A DNA stretch of 64,000 bases, taken from positions 27,047 through 91,046 of the forward strand of contig NZ_DBMV01000005.1 in the NCBI RefSeq assembly GCF_002298975.1, in the 5' to 3' direction. The stretch comes from Ralstonia sp. UBA689 (lineage in GTDB: Bacteria; Pseudomonadota; Gammaproteobacteria; Burkholderiales; Burkholderiaceae). A program made the position numbers and the translations under genes. Below, in pieces: positions 30,526-40,092 of the stretch (positions are counted from its first letter, which is position 1; every line of letters begins with the position of its first letter). The notes under the pieces are model-generated. The model was not told where the DNA came from. It saw only the letters and a program-made list of their open reading frames with translations, and made no database searches.

Positions 30526-32658
30526 ATGGACGATCGTTCGCCACCCTCATCCAGCGCGCCATCTGCCGCACAGCCGCCAGTCGCCACGCCCGTGGTGGTG
30601 GTCACGCGTCCGCGCGCGCAGGCGCCCATGCTGGTGGCGGCGCTGGAGCGTCACGGGCTGCGCACGCACCAGTTCCCGCTGCTCGATATCGCGCCGACGC
30701 CGAACCTCGACGATCTGCGCGCCGCGCTGGCTGATCCGTCGCGCTTTGCGCTGGCAGTGTTTGTCAGCCCCAATGCCGTGCAACAGGCGTTTGCCGCCAT
30801 GCCGGAGGGGTTCCTCTGGCCGCAAGACGTGCCCGTGGCCGTGGTCGGCCCCGCGAGCGCGCAGGCGCTGGCTGCGCACGGCGTCGCGCCACCTGCGTAT
30901 CGCGTCATCAAGCCCGACACGCATGCGGACGATGCCCGCCAGGATTCCGAAGCGCTGTATGCGCGGCTGGATGTGGCATCGCTGCGCGGTCGCGAGGTGC
31001 TGATCGTGCGTGGCAATGGCGGCCGTGAATGGCTGGCCGACCAATTGCGCGAAGCTGGTGCGGCCGTGCGCACGGTCGAGGCCTACCGCCGTAGCGTGCC
31101 CGTGCCCGATGCCGCCGCCTGGATCGCGCTGCGGGCTGTGCTGGCCGGCCGTCATGCCTGGACGCTCACCAGTTCCGAAGCGGTGCGCAATCTCGACGAC
31201 CTGGCCCGCGCCAACCTGACGCCCGCCGAGCTCGACTCGCTGCACGGCGCGCCGGGTTTTGCGCCGCATGCCCGCATCGTCGAGCAGGCCAAGGCGCTGG
31301 GTTTTCGCGATGTGACACTCACTGGCGCCGGCGACGACCGTCTGCTCGCCGGCGTGCTGGCATGGGCTGGGCCTGTGCATGCGTCCACGCCCGCACCTGT
31401 ACCTGTATCCACTGAATCGAATTTGTCTTCTTCCATCGTGACGCAGACCCCTGTTTCCTCGTCCGCTCCCGCCTCGACGCCAGCGGCTGCCCAGCCGAGT
31501 CCGGCACCTGCCCCCGCGCCCGCCGCACAGGCGCCGGCCGCTTATGTCCCCACGCCAGCCGGCAACCATGTGCCGCGCCGCGGTAGCTGGGTGATCTGGG
31601 TGGTGCTGGCCGCCGTCGTGGCGGCGGTCGCGGTATTGCAGGTCCGCAATGAACGCTTGGCCCGAGATATCCGCCAGCGCGCGCAGCAGAACGAGGCGCT
31701 GGCGCAGGAGATGCGCGTGCGCTCACGCGCCGAGCAGGACGCCGTCTCCCAGTTGCAGCAGAAGTTCGGCGCCTTGGACGCCCGCACGACGGAGACGCGC
31801 GATCGTCAGGCTGCGCTGGAGCAAGCCAGCCAGGACCTTCTGCGCAACCGCGACGATTGGCAGCGTGCCGAGATTGAGCGCTCGCTGGAAGTGGCCGCCG
31901 AGCAACTGCAACTGACCGGTAACGTCGCCGCCGCGCTGGCTGCGCTGCAGACCATCGATGCACGCCTGGCCACGTTCGACAAGCCGCAGTTCAATGTCAT
32001 GCGCCGTGCGGTTGCGCGTGATATCGCCAAGCTCAAGGCAATGCCCTCGATCGACCTGAGCGGCGCGGCGATCCGCCTGGATGAGGCGATCAACGCCATC
32101 GACGTGCTGCCGCTGGTGTCGTCGGCCCAGCCGCTGGATGCGGAACAGGCCGCGCCGGCGCCGCGTGTTCCGGCCTCGGCTCAATCGACCAAGGCGGCCA
32201 AGTTGGCCAAGTCGGCCAAGAACCACACTGCGGCATCGGCGCCGGCGGCTTCGGTGTCGTCGGCAGCCGCTGGCACGGGATGGTCGGCCGGCATGCGTGC
32301 ATGGTGGGGCCGCCTGTGGGACGACGTGCATAGCGAACTGGGTCAGATCGTGCAGGTGCGCCGCGTGGATCAGACCGAGGCGCTGCTGCTGTCATCGGAT
32401 CAGGCGTGGTTCCTGCGCGAGAACCTCAAGCTGCGCCTGATGAATGCGCGCCTGGCGCTGCTCTCGCGCAATGACGCCGTGTTCCGCGCCGACCTCGGCC
32501 GCGCCGACACGCTGCTCACGCGCTACTTCGACACGCAATCGCCGCGCGTGAGTGCCGTGCAGAACCTGCTGGCGCAGGTGCGCAGCTCGGTCGGCACGCT
32601 GGAGGTGCCGACGCTGGCCGACAGCCTTTCCGCCACGCGCGGCCAGAGCAAGGAGTGA
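30526..32658 (+). CDS. hemDX: Fused uroporphyrinogen-III synthase and HemX
   Basis: 710 residues. Residues ~20-280 are uroporphyrinogen-III synthase (VVVVTRPRAQAPMLVAALE; FVSPNAVQQAF; VRGNGGREWLADQLREAG; LTSSEAVRNL), which closes the tetrapyrrole ring. A Pro/Ala/Ser linker (~285-345) leads to a membrane helix (WVIWVVLAAVVAAVAVLQV, ~353-371). A coiled coil and the HemX domain to the end follow. No stop or frameshift lies between the two parts, so it is a genuine fusion. It probably fixes the enzyme at the inner membrane. Confidence 0.96.
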   Translation: MDDRSPPSSSAPSAAQPPVATPVVVVTRPRAQAPMLVAALERHGLRTHQFPLLDIAPTPNLDDLRAALADPSRFALAVFVSPNAVQQAFAAMPEGFLWPQDVPVAVVGPASAQALAAHGVAPPAYRVIKPDTHADDARQDSEALYARLDVASLRGREVLIVRGNGGREWLADQLREAGAAVRTVEAYRRSVPVPDAAAWIALRAVLAGRHAWTLTSSEAVRNLDDLARANLTPAELDSLHGAPGFAPHARIVEQAKALGFRDVTLTGAGDDRLLAGVLAWAGPVHASTPAPVPVSTESNLSSSIVTQTPVSSSAPASTPAAAQPSPAPAPAPAAQAPAAYVPTPAGNHVPRRGSWVIWVVLAAVVAAVAVLQVRNERLARDIRQRAQQNEALAQEMRVRSRAEQDAVSQLQQKFGALDARTTETRDRQAALEQASQDLLRNRDDWQRAEIERSLEVAAEQLQLTGNVAAALAALQTIDARLATFDKPQFNVMRRAVARDIAKLKAMPSIDLSGAAIRLDEAINAIDVLPLVSSAQPLDAEQAAPAPRVPASAQSTKAAKLAKSAKNHTAASAPAASVSSAAAGTGWSAGMRAWWGRLWDDVHSELGQIVQVRRVDQTEALLLSSDQAWFLRENLKLRLMNARLALLSRNDAVFRADLGRADTLLTRYFDTQSPRVSAVQNLLAQVRSSVGTLEVPTLADSLSATRGQSKE

Positions 32659-32660
32659 GC

Positions 32661-33854
32661 ATGCGCTGGGTATTCTGGGTCGCGCTGCTGTTTGCCGCCG
32701 CCGTTGGGCTGGCGCTGTTCACCGAGCTCAACCTGAGCAACGTCGTCCTGTTCTATCCGCCATACCGGGTGGAGATGTCGCTCAACTTCGTGTTGGCCGC
32801 GTTGCTGGTGACGTTTGTGGTGCTGCATTTGCTGATGCGGTTGTTCCACCACGTTGCGGGGATGCCGGCACGCGCAGCGGCGTATCGCGAGCGCACGCGT
32901 ATCCTGCGTGCGTCTGCCGCGCTGCGCGAGGCGATGGAGAGCCTGTTTGCCGGCCGCTTCGGCCGTGCGGAACGCCTCGCGCGTGAGGCCCAAGCCTGGG
33001 ATGCGCAGCGTGAGACCGCCGCGCTGATCGGTGCCCGAGCCGCGCACCGCATGCAGGAAACCGAACGCCGCGATGCGTGGATGGCCGAGGTGACCTCGCC
33101 TGATCGCGAGCAGGCCAAGCTTGTATCGATGGCCGAATTGCTGGTCGACGCACGCGATGCCGAAGGCGCGTTGGAGAAGATCGCGCAACTGCAGTCGCAG
33201 GGCGCGCGGCAGATTCAGGCGCAGCGGATTGCCCTGCGCGCGCATCAGCATCTGAAGAACTGGAGCGAGGTGCTGCGCCTGACGCGTGCGCTGGAAAAGC
33301 GCAACGCCATCCATACCGTGCTGGCCGCGCGCCTCAAGCAGATGGCCTGCGAGACGCTGCTGACCGAACGCCGCCACGACGCCGACGCACTCACCAGCTT
33401 CTGGCGTGAACTGACCACCGAGGAGCGCCGCTCGCCGCGTATTGCTTCGCAGGCCGCGCTGTACTTCGCTCAACTGGGGCGCACGGAAGATGCCAAGCGC
33501 ATTGTTGAAGAGGGTCTGAAGGCGCATTGGGACGGCCGGCTCATCCGTCGCTATGCCGATTGCGCTGTGCCCGGCAAGGCGCTGCAGCTGATTCAGCAGG
33601 CCGAGAAATGGCTTGCCCAGCATCCGGTGGATGCTGACCTGTTCTACACGCTCGGCATGCTGTGCTTCAAGGAGCAGCTCTGGGGCAAGGCGCAATCGAG
33701 CCTGGAGTCGGCCCTGAAGTATGCGGATGCCGATCAACACGGCAGCTTGCGCGCCCACGCGCATCTGGCGCTCGCGCAACTGTACGAGCAGACCGAGCGG
33801 CTGGAAGAGTCCCAGCGTCACTACCGGCAGAGCGCGCTGCTTGCCGTGAAATGA
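32661..33854 (+). CDS. hemY: HemY, tetratricopeptide membrane protein of haem synthesis
   Basis: 397 residues. Two N-terminal membrane helices (WVFWVALLFAAAVGLAL and FVLAALLVTFVVLHLL) are followed by an alpha-helical TPR-like domain. This is the proteobacterial HemY, not the protoporphyrinogen oxidase of the same name. AAGGAG of the hemDX end serves as its ribosome site, two bases after the hemDX stop. Exact role in late haem synthesis is unsettled. Confidence 0.95.
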   Translation: MRWVFWVALLFAAAVGLALFTELNLSNVVLFYPPYRVEMSLNFVLAALLVTFVVLHLLMRLFHHVAGMPARAAAYRERTRILRASAALREAMESLFAGRFGRAERLAREAQAWDAQRETAALIGARAAHRMQETERRDAWMAEVTSPDREQAKLVSMAELLVDARDAEGALEKIAQLQSQGARQIQAQRIALRAHQHLKNWSEVLRLTRALEKRNAIHTVLAARLKQMACETLLTERRHDADALTSFWRELTTEERRSPRIASQAALYFAQLGRTEDAKRIVEEGLKAHWDGRLIRRYADCAVPGKALQLIQQAEKWLAQHPVDADLFYTLGMLCFKEQLWGKAQSSLESALKYADADQHGSLRAHAHLALAQLYEQTERLEESQRHYRQSALLAVK

Positions 33855-33855
33855 A

Positions 33856-33884
33856 AAAAAGGCCGGGATGAACCCGGCCTTTTT
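33856..33884. terminator. Bidirectional terminator after hemY
   Basis: AAAAAGGCCGGG, loop ATGAA, CCCGGCCTTTTT: a 12-bp stem with A and T tracts on the two sides. It serves hemY and the converging MFS gene. Confidence 0.92.
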
Positions 33885-33901
33885 CGTTGGGTGGGCGACG
33901 C

Positions 33902-35227
33902 TTACTTGTTCACCATCCGGGCTGGTACGGACAGCGTGAGGACTGCCCCCAGCACCATCGATGCGGCCAGCATGTACATGCCTGAGTCGGTGCTCTGGGT
34001 GGCATCCTTCAACCAGCCGACGGCATAGGGGCTCAGGAAGCCGGCCAGGTTGCCCAGCGAGTTGATGAGCGCGATGCCGGCCGCAGCGCCGGTGCCGGCC
34101 AGGAAGGCGGTCGGCAGGCTCCAGAACAGCGGCAGCGTAGTCAGGATGCCTACGGTGCCGAGCGTGAGCGCGGCCATCGCCAACGTCGTATTGGTGTGCC
34201 AGACGGCCGACAGAATCAGCCCGATGGCGCCCGCCACAGCCGGAATGGCGATGTGCCAGCGGCGCTCGCGTGTGCGGTCGGCGCTGCGTGCGACCAGGAT
34301 CATGCCGATGACCGCCGCGCCGTACGGGATTGCCGTGAGCAGCCCCACCGAGAACGGATCGGCCACACCGGTCTGCTTGATCAGCGTCGGCAGCCAGAAG
34401 CTCACGCCGTACAGGCCCATCACGAACGTGAAGTAGATCAGGCTCATCAGCCACACGCGCGGGCTCGCCATGACGGTGCGGATGGGCGGGTCTTCCTTCT
34501 CGGCGTCTTCGGCTGCGACGTTGCGGGTGAGCAGGGCCTTCTCGTCCTCGGTCAACCACTTGGCGTGGCTGATGCGATCGTCCAAGTAGAGCAGCACGAC
34601 GATGCCGACGATGACGGATGGAATGCCCTCGATCAGGAACATCCACTGCCAGCCGGCCAGTCCGCCGGCGCCCGAGAACGTCGTCATCGCCCAACCCGAC
34701 AGCGGCCCGCCGATCACGCCCGACAGCGCCACCGCCGTCATGAAGAACGTGGTGGTGCGCCCGCGCCGCTGCGCCGGATACCAGTAGGTGAGATACAGGA
34801 TGATGCCAGGGAAGAAGCCGGCTTCCGCCAACCCCAGCAGGAAGCGCATCACGTAGAACATGGCCGGCGTGGTCACGAACATCATGGCCGCCGAGATGAG
34901 ACCCCACGAGATCATGATCCGCGCGATCCACATGCGCGCGCCCACCCGATGCAGGATCACGTTGCTCGGCACCTCGAAGAGGAAGTAGCCGATGAAGAAG
35001 ATGCCCGCGCCAAGCCCGTAGATGGTCTCGCTGAACTTCAGGTCGTTGAGCATCTGCAGCTTGGCGAAGCCGACGTTGACGCGGTCCAGATACGCAACCA
35101 CGTAACACAGCAGCAGGAACGGAATCAGGCGCCAGCTCACCTTGCGGTAAGTGGCTTCTTCGAAGTCGCTGGAGGTCTGGGGCGGCAGCGTGCCTGCGCC
35201 GCCCAGCGGCGGGGTGGTGGTGGCCAT
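33902..35227 (-). CDS. MFS transporter, anion:cation symporter type
   Basis: 441 residues, about 12 membrane helices. The ACS family pattern is clear: RLIPFLLLCYVVAYLDRVNVGFA in helix 1, FFIGYFLFEVPSNVIL in helix 2, and RFLLGLAEAGFFPGIILYLT in helix 4. The family takes up organic acids such as tartrate, phthalate, hexuronates or galactonate. It lies downstream of an SDR and an aldehyde dehydrogenase on the same strand, so it probably imports the substrate or a precursor of that pathway. Confidence 0.93.
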   Translation of the reverse strand: MATTTPPLGGAGTLPPQTSSDFEEATYRKVSWRLIPFLLLCYVVAYLDRVNVGFAKLQMLNDLKFSETIYGLGAGIFFIGYFLFEVPSNVILHRVGARMWIARIMISWGLISAAMMFVTTPAMFYVMRFLLGLAEAGFFPGIILYLTYWYPAQRRGRTTTFFMTAVALSGVIGGPLSGWAMTTFSGAGGLAGWQWMFLIEGIPSVIVGIVVLLYLDDRISHAKWLTEDEKALLTRNVAAEDAEKEDPPIRTVMASPRVWLMSLIYFTFVMGLYGVSFWLPTLIKQTGVADPFSVGLLTAIPYGAAVIGMILVARSADRTRERRWHIAIPAVAGAIGLILSAVWHTNTTLAMAALTLGTVGILTTLPLFWSLPTAFLAGTGAAAGIALINSLGNLAGFLSPYAVGWLKDATQSTDSGMYMLAASMVLGAVLTLSVPARMVNK

Positions 35228-35362
35228 CGGGTCTCCTGTGTTGTTGTGAGTTCAGGCCGAGAGCACCTTGTCGACAACCTCGGCCCGACAAACCGCCACC
35301 GCATTCTGCGCTTGATCATTGCGTCTCGCCAAGCGCTCCCGAAACGGGGATCGTAGTGACGA

Positions 35363-36121
35363 CTACACGCAGCGCCCGCCGTCCACCTCCAGGCATGTAC
35401 CGGTGATGAACTCGGCTTCGTCAGAAGCCAGGTAAAGGCAGGCATTGGCCACATCTTGCGGCGTGGACAGCCGCCCCATCGGGATCGTCGCCAGGAACCG
35501 CGCGCGGTTCTCTGGCGTATCGGGCATGCCCATGAACTGCTCCAGCAGGCCCGTGGCGCCCATCACCGGGTTGACGCTGTTCACGCGGATCTTGTCCGGG
35601 CCGAGTTCTGCCGCCATGGCCTTGCTGGCCGTGATGACGGCGCCCTTGCTGGCGTTGTACCAGACCAGCCCCGGCCGCGGCCGGATGCCTGCCGTCGATG
35701 CCACGTTGACGAACACGCCACCGCCGCGCGCGCGGAAGTGCGGCACCATGTGGCGCGCCGTCCAGTAGATGGACTTCACGTTGACGGCCATCACGCGGTC
35801 GAACTCGTCTTCGGTGATCTGCAGGAGCGGCTTGTTCCGGTGCGTGGTGCCGGCGTTGTTGATGACGATGTGCAAGTCGCCGTAGCGCTCCAGCGTGGCG
35901 CCGAGCAGGCTGGCGACCGACGCGCCGTCCGACACGTCGGCCTGCACGAAATGCGCATCGCCGCCAGCCACGCGAATGGCGTTGGCCACGCGTTCGCCGG
36001 CTTCGGCGTTGAGGTCGTTGACGATGACGCGTGCACCCTCGCGCGCAAAGGTGTTGGCGATGCCTTCGCCGAACCCCGAACCCGCACCCGTAACGATGGC
36101 GATCTTGCCGGCAAGCCGCAT
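35363..36121 (-). CDS. SDR family oxidoreductase
   Basis: 252 residues. Classical short-chain dehydrogenase: TGAGSGFGEGIA cofactor loop near residues 12-23, NNAGTT near 88, catalytic YNASKGA (Tyr-x3-Lys), and a C-terminal TGTCLEVDGGRCV. The loop followed by VNDLN suggests NAD preference. It lies 28 bases after the aldehyde dehydrogenase and probably oxidises the alcohol group ahead of it in the same pathway. Substrate unknown. Confidence 0.92.
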   Translation of the reverse strand: MRLAGKIAIVTGAGSGFGEGIANTFAREGARVIVNDLNAEAGERVANAIRVAGGDAHFVQADVSDGASVASLLGATLERYGDLHIVINNAGTTHRNKPLLQITEDEFDRVMAVNVKSIYWTARHMVPHFRARGGGVFVNVASTAGIRPRPGLVWYNASKGAVITASKAMAAELGPDKIRVNSVNPVMGATGLLEQFMGMPDTPENRARFLATIPMGRLSTPQDVANACLYLASDEAEFITGTCLEVDGGRCV

Positions 36122-36149
36122 GGCGTCTCCTTGTTGTGTTTGTGTTGCT

Positions 36150-37586
36150 TTAACCGTGGCGGATGGCGATGGTCTTGAGCGTTGTGAAGCCATACAGCGC
36201 CTCGAAGCCTTTCTCGCGCCCGTGGCCCGATTGGCCGGTGCCGCCAAAGGGCAGTTCCACGCCGCCGCCCGCGCCGTAGTTGTTGACGAAAACCTGGCCG
36301 GCCTTGAGCTTGCGCGCCAGACGCAACTGCCGGCCGCCGTCGCGTGTCCACACGCCGGCCACCAGGCCATAGGGCGTGCCGTTGGCCAGTGTCAGTGCTT
36401 CGGCCTCGGTATCGAAGGGCATGGCCGCCAGCAGCGGGCCGAACACCTCTTCCTGCGCCAGACGGTGTGTATGCGGCACGTCGCGCAGCAGCATCGGCGC
36501 CTGGTAGTAGCCGGTCTCTGGCGCCTCGGGCACCACCAGCCCCTGTGCCATCACCGGGATGTTGGCGTGCTGCGCGTCTGAGACGAAATCCCATACGCGC
36601 TGCTGCTGTTTGGGGTTGATGAGCGGGCCGCAGTCCAGGTCGAGCGTCGACGGCCCGACCTTGATCGATTCGAATACCGTGGCGAGGCGATCCAGCACCG
36701 TCTCGTACAGGCTGCGCTCGATCAGCACACGGCTGCCGGCCGAGCACGTCTGCCCGGCGTTCTGGATGATGCCGCCCACCACCGCCGGAATCGCGGCTTC
36801 CAGGTCGGCATCGGCAAACAGGATCTGCGGAGATTTGCCTCCCAGCTCCAGCGTGACCGGCACGTGGTGCTCGGCCGCCGCCCGCACGATAGTCTTGCCC
36901 GTTTCGGGCGAGCCCGTGAACGACACATGGTTGATGCCCGGATGCGCCGCCAGCGCTGCCCCGGCCTCATGCCCGTAGCCGGTGACGATGTTCAGCGCGC
37001 CGTCGGGCAGACCGGCCTCCGCAGCCAGTTCGGCCACGCGCAGGATCGACAGGCATGCGTCTTCCGCCGGCTTGACGACGCAGGCGTTGCCCGCTGCCAG
37101 CGCGGCACCCACGCTGCGCCCGAAGATCTGCATCGGGTAGTTCCACGGGATGATGTGCGCCGTCACGCCATGCGGCTCGCGGATGGTGAGCACGGTCGTA
37201 TCCGCCGGATAGGGGATGGTCTGCCCGTGCAGCTTGTCGGCCGCGCCGGCGTAGAACTCGAAGTAGCGCGCGATGGCGCGGGCGTCGGCGCGGGCCTGGC
37301 GCATCGGCTTGCCGGTGTCGCGGGCCTCCAGGCGGGCGAGTTCTTCTTCGTGGTCGGCCAGTCGCAGGGCCACACGCATGAGCAGCCGGCCGCGCTCGGC
37401 CGGGGGCAGTTGGCCCCACACGCCGTCGAAGGCGCGCCGTGCAGCGTGCACGGCAACGTTGATGTCCGTGGCGTTGCCGCGTGCGATCTCGGCAAAAGGC
37501 TGGCCGTCGGAGGGGTCGAATACCTTGATGCGCATGCCCGAATCGGGCGACATCAGGCGGTTGGCGATGAAGTGCTGGGCATGCAT
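36150..37586 (-). CDS. NAD-dependent aldehyde dehydrogenase
   Basis: 478 residues. Oxidises an aldehyde to the acid. The catalytic cysteine is in [14 protein letters not shown], the general-base Glu in [11 protein letters not shown], and the cofactor loop is [10 protein letters not shown]-terminus [11 protein letters not shown] is family-typical; an upstream ATG at 37676 adds 30 unlikely residues. First gene of the aldehyde dehydrogenase-SDR-transporter set. It could be annotated as betaine-aldehyde-type, but nothing visible fixes the substrate. Confidence 0.93.
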   Translation of the reverse strand: MHAQHFIANRLMSPDSGMRIKVFDPSDGQPFAEIARGNATDINVAVHAARRAFDGVWGQLPPAERGRLLMRVALRLADHEEELARLEARDTGKPMRQARADARAIARYFEFYAGAADKLHGQTIPYPADTTVLTIREPHGVTAHIIPWNYPMQIFGRSVGAALAAGNACVVKPAEDACLSILRVAELAAEAGLPDGALNIVTGYGHEAGAALAAHPGINHVSFTGSPETGKTIVRAAAEHHVPVTLELGGKSPQILFADADLEAAIPAVVGGIIQNAGQTCSAGSRVLIERSLYETVLDRLATVFESIKVGPSTLDLDCGPLINPKQQQRVWDFVSDAQHANIPVMAQGLVVPEAPETGYYQAPMLLRDVPHTHRLAQEEVFGPLLAAMPFDTEAEALTLANGTPYGLVAGVWTRDGGRQLRLARKLKAGQVFVNNYGAGGGVELPFGGTGQSGHGREKGFEALYGFTTLKTIAIRHG

Positions 37587-37733
37587 GGAGGGTTCCTGCA
37601 AAGATCGGCAACGTGCGATTTTCGCACGGCGGCGCCAGGGGTGGCAGGCGTCAAGCGCTATAATGCCCGCCGACACTTTTTAGACCTTTTTTCCAACCAT
37701 TTGCGTCGTTTTCGCGCATTCCGGAGCATTTCC

Positions 37734-38261
37734 ATGAGCTTCAACAACGTCTCGCCGGGCAAGGACATTCCCAACGACTTCAACGTCATCATCGAGATCC
37801 CGGCGCAGAGCGACCCGGTCAAGTACGAAGCCGACAAGGAAACCGGTCTGCTGCACGTGGACCGCTTCGTCGGCACCGGCATGCGCTATCCGGCCAACTA
37901 CGGCTTCATTCCGCAGACGCTGTCGGGCGACGGCGACCCGGTCGACGTGCTGGTTGTCACCCCGTTCCCGCTGATCCACGGCTGCGTGGTGCGCTGCCGC
38001 GCGCTGGGCATGCTTAAGATGACGGACGAATCCGGCGTGGACGCCAAGCTGGTTGCCGTGCCGGTCAACAAGCTGAGCCCGGCCACCGCCCACATGACCG
38101 ATCTGTCGGACATCGGCCAGAACCTGCTCGACCAGATCAAGCACTTCTTCGAGCAGTACAAGGCGCTGGAAGCCGGCAAGTGGGTCAAGGTCGAAGGTTG
38201 GGGCGGCATCGAAGAAGCCCACAAGGAAATCGCCGACGGCGTAGCCAACTATAAGAAGTAA
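37734..38261 (+). CDS. ppa: Inorganic pyrophosphatase
   Basis: 175 residues, the usual size of the family I soluble enzyme. Splits pyrophosphate and so pulls biosynthetic reactions forward. Signature [12 protein letters not shown] holds the metal-binding aspartates; [12 protein letters not shown] and [10 protein letters not shown] are also typical. CGGAG lies upstream of ATG 37734. Monocistronic with its own terminator. Confidence 0.98.
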   Translation: MSFNNVSPGKDIPNDFNVIIEIPAQSDPVKYEADKETGLLHVDRFVGTGMRYPANYGFIPQTLSGDGDPVDVLVVTPFPLIHGCVVRCRALGMLKMTDESGVDAKLVAVPVNKLSPATAHMTDLSDIGQNLLDQIKHFFEQYKALEAGKWVKVEGWGGIEEAHKEIADGVANYKK

Positions 38262-38561
38262 GCCGTTTGGGGAATTTGCTGTACGGCTTGTCTGACAAAT
38301 CCCGGCATCCATCAGGATGGCCGGGATTTTTTATTGCCGCGGGGAGGGTGGCGATAACATTGCGCCACCCGCCAACCCGCATGGCGACGCCATTCGTGGT
38401 GAGCGCATGGCAAATCATGCCTTTCTCAGACGTTTTGATGGTGAATGCATGATCGGTTGAAGCATTCTCGCTGTACAGAGATTTAAGTAACGCTCATTTG
38501 CCCGCCGCAAACGACACCTCTAGACTCCCCGTCAAGTTTGACTCCAACCCTTGGTACTGCG
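38262..38561. other. Gene-free stretch after ppa
   Basis: About 300 bases holding the ppa terminator (38297-38332) and, in the last ~120 bases, an AT-richer segment that could carry the promoter of the small gene at 38562. I see no further coding or RNA gene. Confidence 0.55.
38297..38332 (+). terminator. Terminator after ppa
   Basis: AAATCCCGGCATCC, loop ATCA, GGATGGCCGGGATTT with one bulged base, then TTT. A strong intrinsic terminator. Confidence 0.85.
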
Positions 38562-38747
38562 ATGTTGAACAAGACCGTGGTCGTTTCCGTGTTTTCCGCT
38601 GCCGCCATGACGGCCTTCACCGTGTGGGCATTGCTGGTCGGCCCGTCTGATGCCGCGCATGCAGGCGAACGTTCCGTTGCGTCGGCCGCTGCCGATACCA
38701 GCCCGACGTATTGCACCGTCGCTCAGCAGAAGCTGGTGTCGAAATAA
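38562..38747 (+). CDS. Small exported or membrane protein, unknown
   Basis: 61 residues from ATG 38562 (an ATG at 38538 is in frame). One hydrophobic segment (VVVSVFSAAAMTAFTVWALLV, about residues 5-25) with AAHAGE after it looks like an uncleaved anchor or a signal peptide. The rest, about 25 residues, ends SPTYCTVAQQKLVSK with a single Cys. It stands alone between ppa and the converging acyltransferase gene. Family not recognised. Confidence 0.5.
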   Translation: MLNKTVVVSVFSAAAMTAFTVWALLVGPSDAAHAGERSVASAAADTSPTYCTVAQQKLVSK

Positions 38748-38819
38748 GCTTCGCCTCTGCGTTCGCTGTTCGCGCGGACGCTGTCTTTCGTGCCGTCGGG
38801 GTTTTCCCGCCCCTTTGCT

Positions 38820-40037
38820 CTACGACTCCGGCCGCTGCCTGAACGGCGAGCGGTCGGTAAGTTCGTCCAGATACGCCTCCATGCCGGCTGTCTCGCGGTC
38901 CAGGAACCGGCCCACCGCGTCAGCAAAATCAGGATGTGCCAGCCAGTGCGCCGACAGCGTCGCCACCGGCTCGAAGCCGCGCGCCATCTTGTGCTCGCCC
39001 TGGGCGCCGCCCTCGAAGGTGCGGATGCCGTGCTTGATGCAGTACGCAAGCGGCTGGTAGTACGCCGTCTCGAAGTGTAAGCAGGGGTGGTGTTCGACAG
39101 CGCCCCAGTAGCGGCCGTACATGACGGACGCCTGGGGACGTGCGTCGACTACCAGCAGCGCGCTGGCGATGTCGTTGCCCTCGCGCGAGGCGATCACCAG
39201 CAGCAGGTTCTCCGGCATCATCTGGCCGATCTGGCGGAAGAACTCCAGGTTCAAGTAGGGCGAGGAGTGATGCTCGCGGTAGGTGGACCGGTAGCAGCGG
39301 TGGAAGAAGCGCCAATCGGCGTCGGTGGCGGCCGCGCCGGGTACATGGCGGAAGGTGATGCCCGCATCGTGCACGCGGCGGCGCTCGGCGCGGATGTTCT
39401 TGCGCTTCTTCTGCTCCAGTGCGCCGAGGAAGTCATCGAAGCTGGCAAAGCCCGCGTTGCACCAATGGAACTGCACCCCTTGCCGCAGCAACATGCCTGC
39501 GGCACGCATGAGCTGTGCCTCATCGGTGGTCGGGAAAAGCACGTGCAGCGACGACAGTCCGCTCTGCCGGGCAATCGCCAATAGCGTTTCGAGCAGCGCC
39601 GCCCGCGAGGCCGCATCGCGCGCCAGCAGCCGCGCACCCTGCACGGGCGTAAAGGGCACCGCCGACAGCCACTTCGGGTAATACTCCAGGCCGTGCTGCG
39701 CATAGGCATTGGCCCACGCCCAGTCGAACACGTATTCGCCATAGGAGTGGCCCTTCACATACAGCGGCGCGGCAGCGGCGAGCACTTCGCCATCGGGGCC
39801 GTCTTCCCACAGCGCCAGGTATTGCGGCGACCAGCCCGTGCCTGGCGATGCGCTGCCGCTCTCGTGCAGGGCGTGCAGGAAGTCGAAACGCAGGAACGGC
39901 GTTGCCTCGGGTTGCAGCGCAAGCAGCGCGTCCCATGTGTCGCGGCCGATATCGCGCAGATCGGTCACAAGTCGCGTGCGATAATGGCGCGATCCGGCGC
40001 GGGTTTCGGGCTCGGGAGCGAGGGGGCGGGAAGTCAT
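38820..40037 (-). CDS. FemAB-like GNAT-fold acyltransferase (DUF482)
   Basis: 405 residues. Matches the DUF482/peptidogalycan biosynthesis-like family: FLRFDFLHALHESGSASPGTGW early, LEQKKRKNIRAERRRV mid-protein, FEGGAQGEHKMARGFEP near the end. These proteins carry two GNAT-like folds; the acceptor is not known. No signal peptide. Start at ATG 40037. It is divergent from the NAD synthetase gene, whose own ATG lies 55 bases away. Confidence 0.85.
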   Translation of the reverse strand: MTSRPLAPEPETRAGSRHYRTRLVTDLRDIGRDTWDALLALQPEATPFLRFDFLHALHESGSASPGTGWSPQYLALWEDGPDGEVLAAAAPLYVKGHSYGEYVFDWAWANAYAQHGLEYYPKWLSAVPFTPVQGARLLARDAASRAALLETLLAIARQSGLSSLHVLFPTTDEAQLMRAAGMLLRQGVQFHWCNAGFASFDDFLGALEQKKRKNIRAERRRVHDAGITFRHVPGAAATDADWRFFHRCYRSTYREHHSSPYLNLEFFRQIGQMMPENLLLVIASREGNDIASALLVVDARPQASVMYGRYWGAVEHHPCLHFETAYYQPLAYCIKHGIRTFEGGAQGEHKMARGFEPVATLSAHWLAHPDFADAVGRFLDRETAGMEAYLDELTDRSPFRQRPES

Positions 40038-40092
40038 GCCGCCGATTCTAATTCCAGCCTGGGGTGCCGCGCTTGCATCCCCTATTGCCCCC

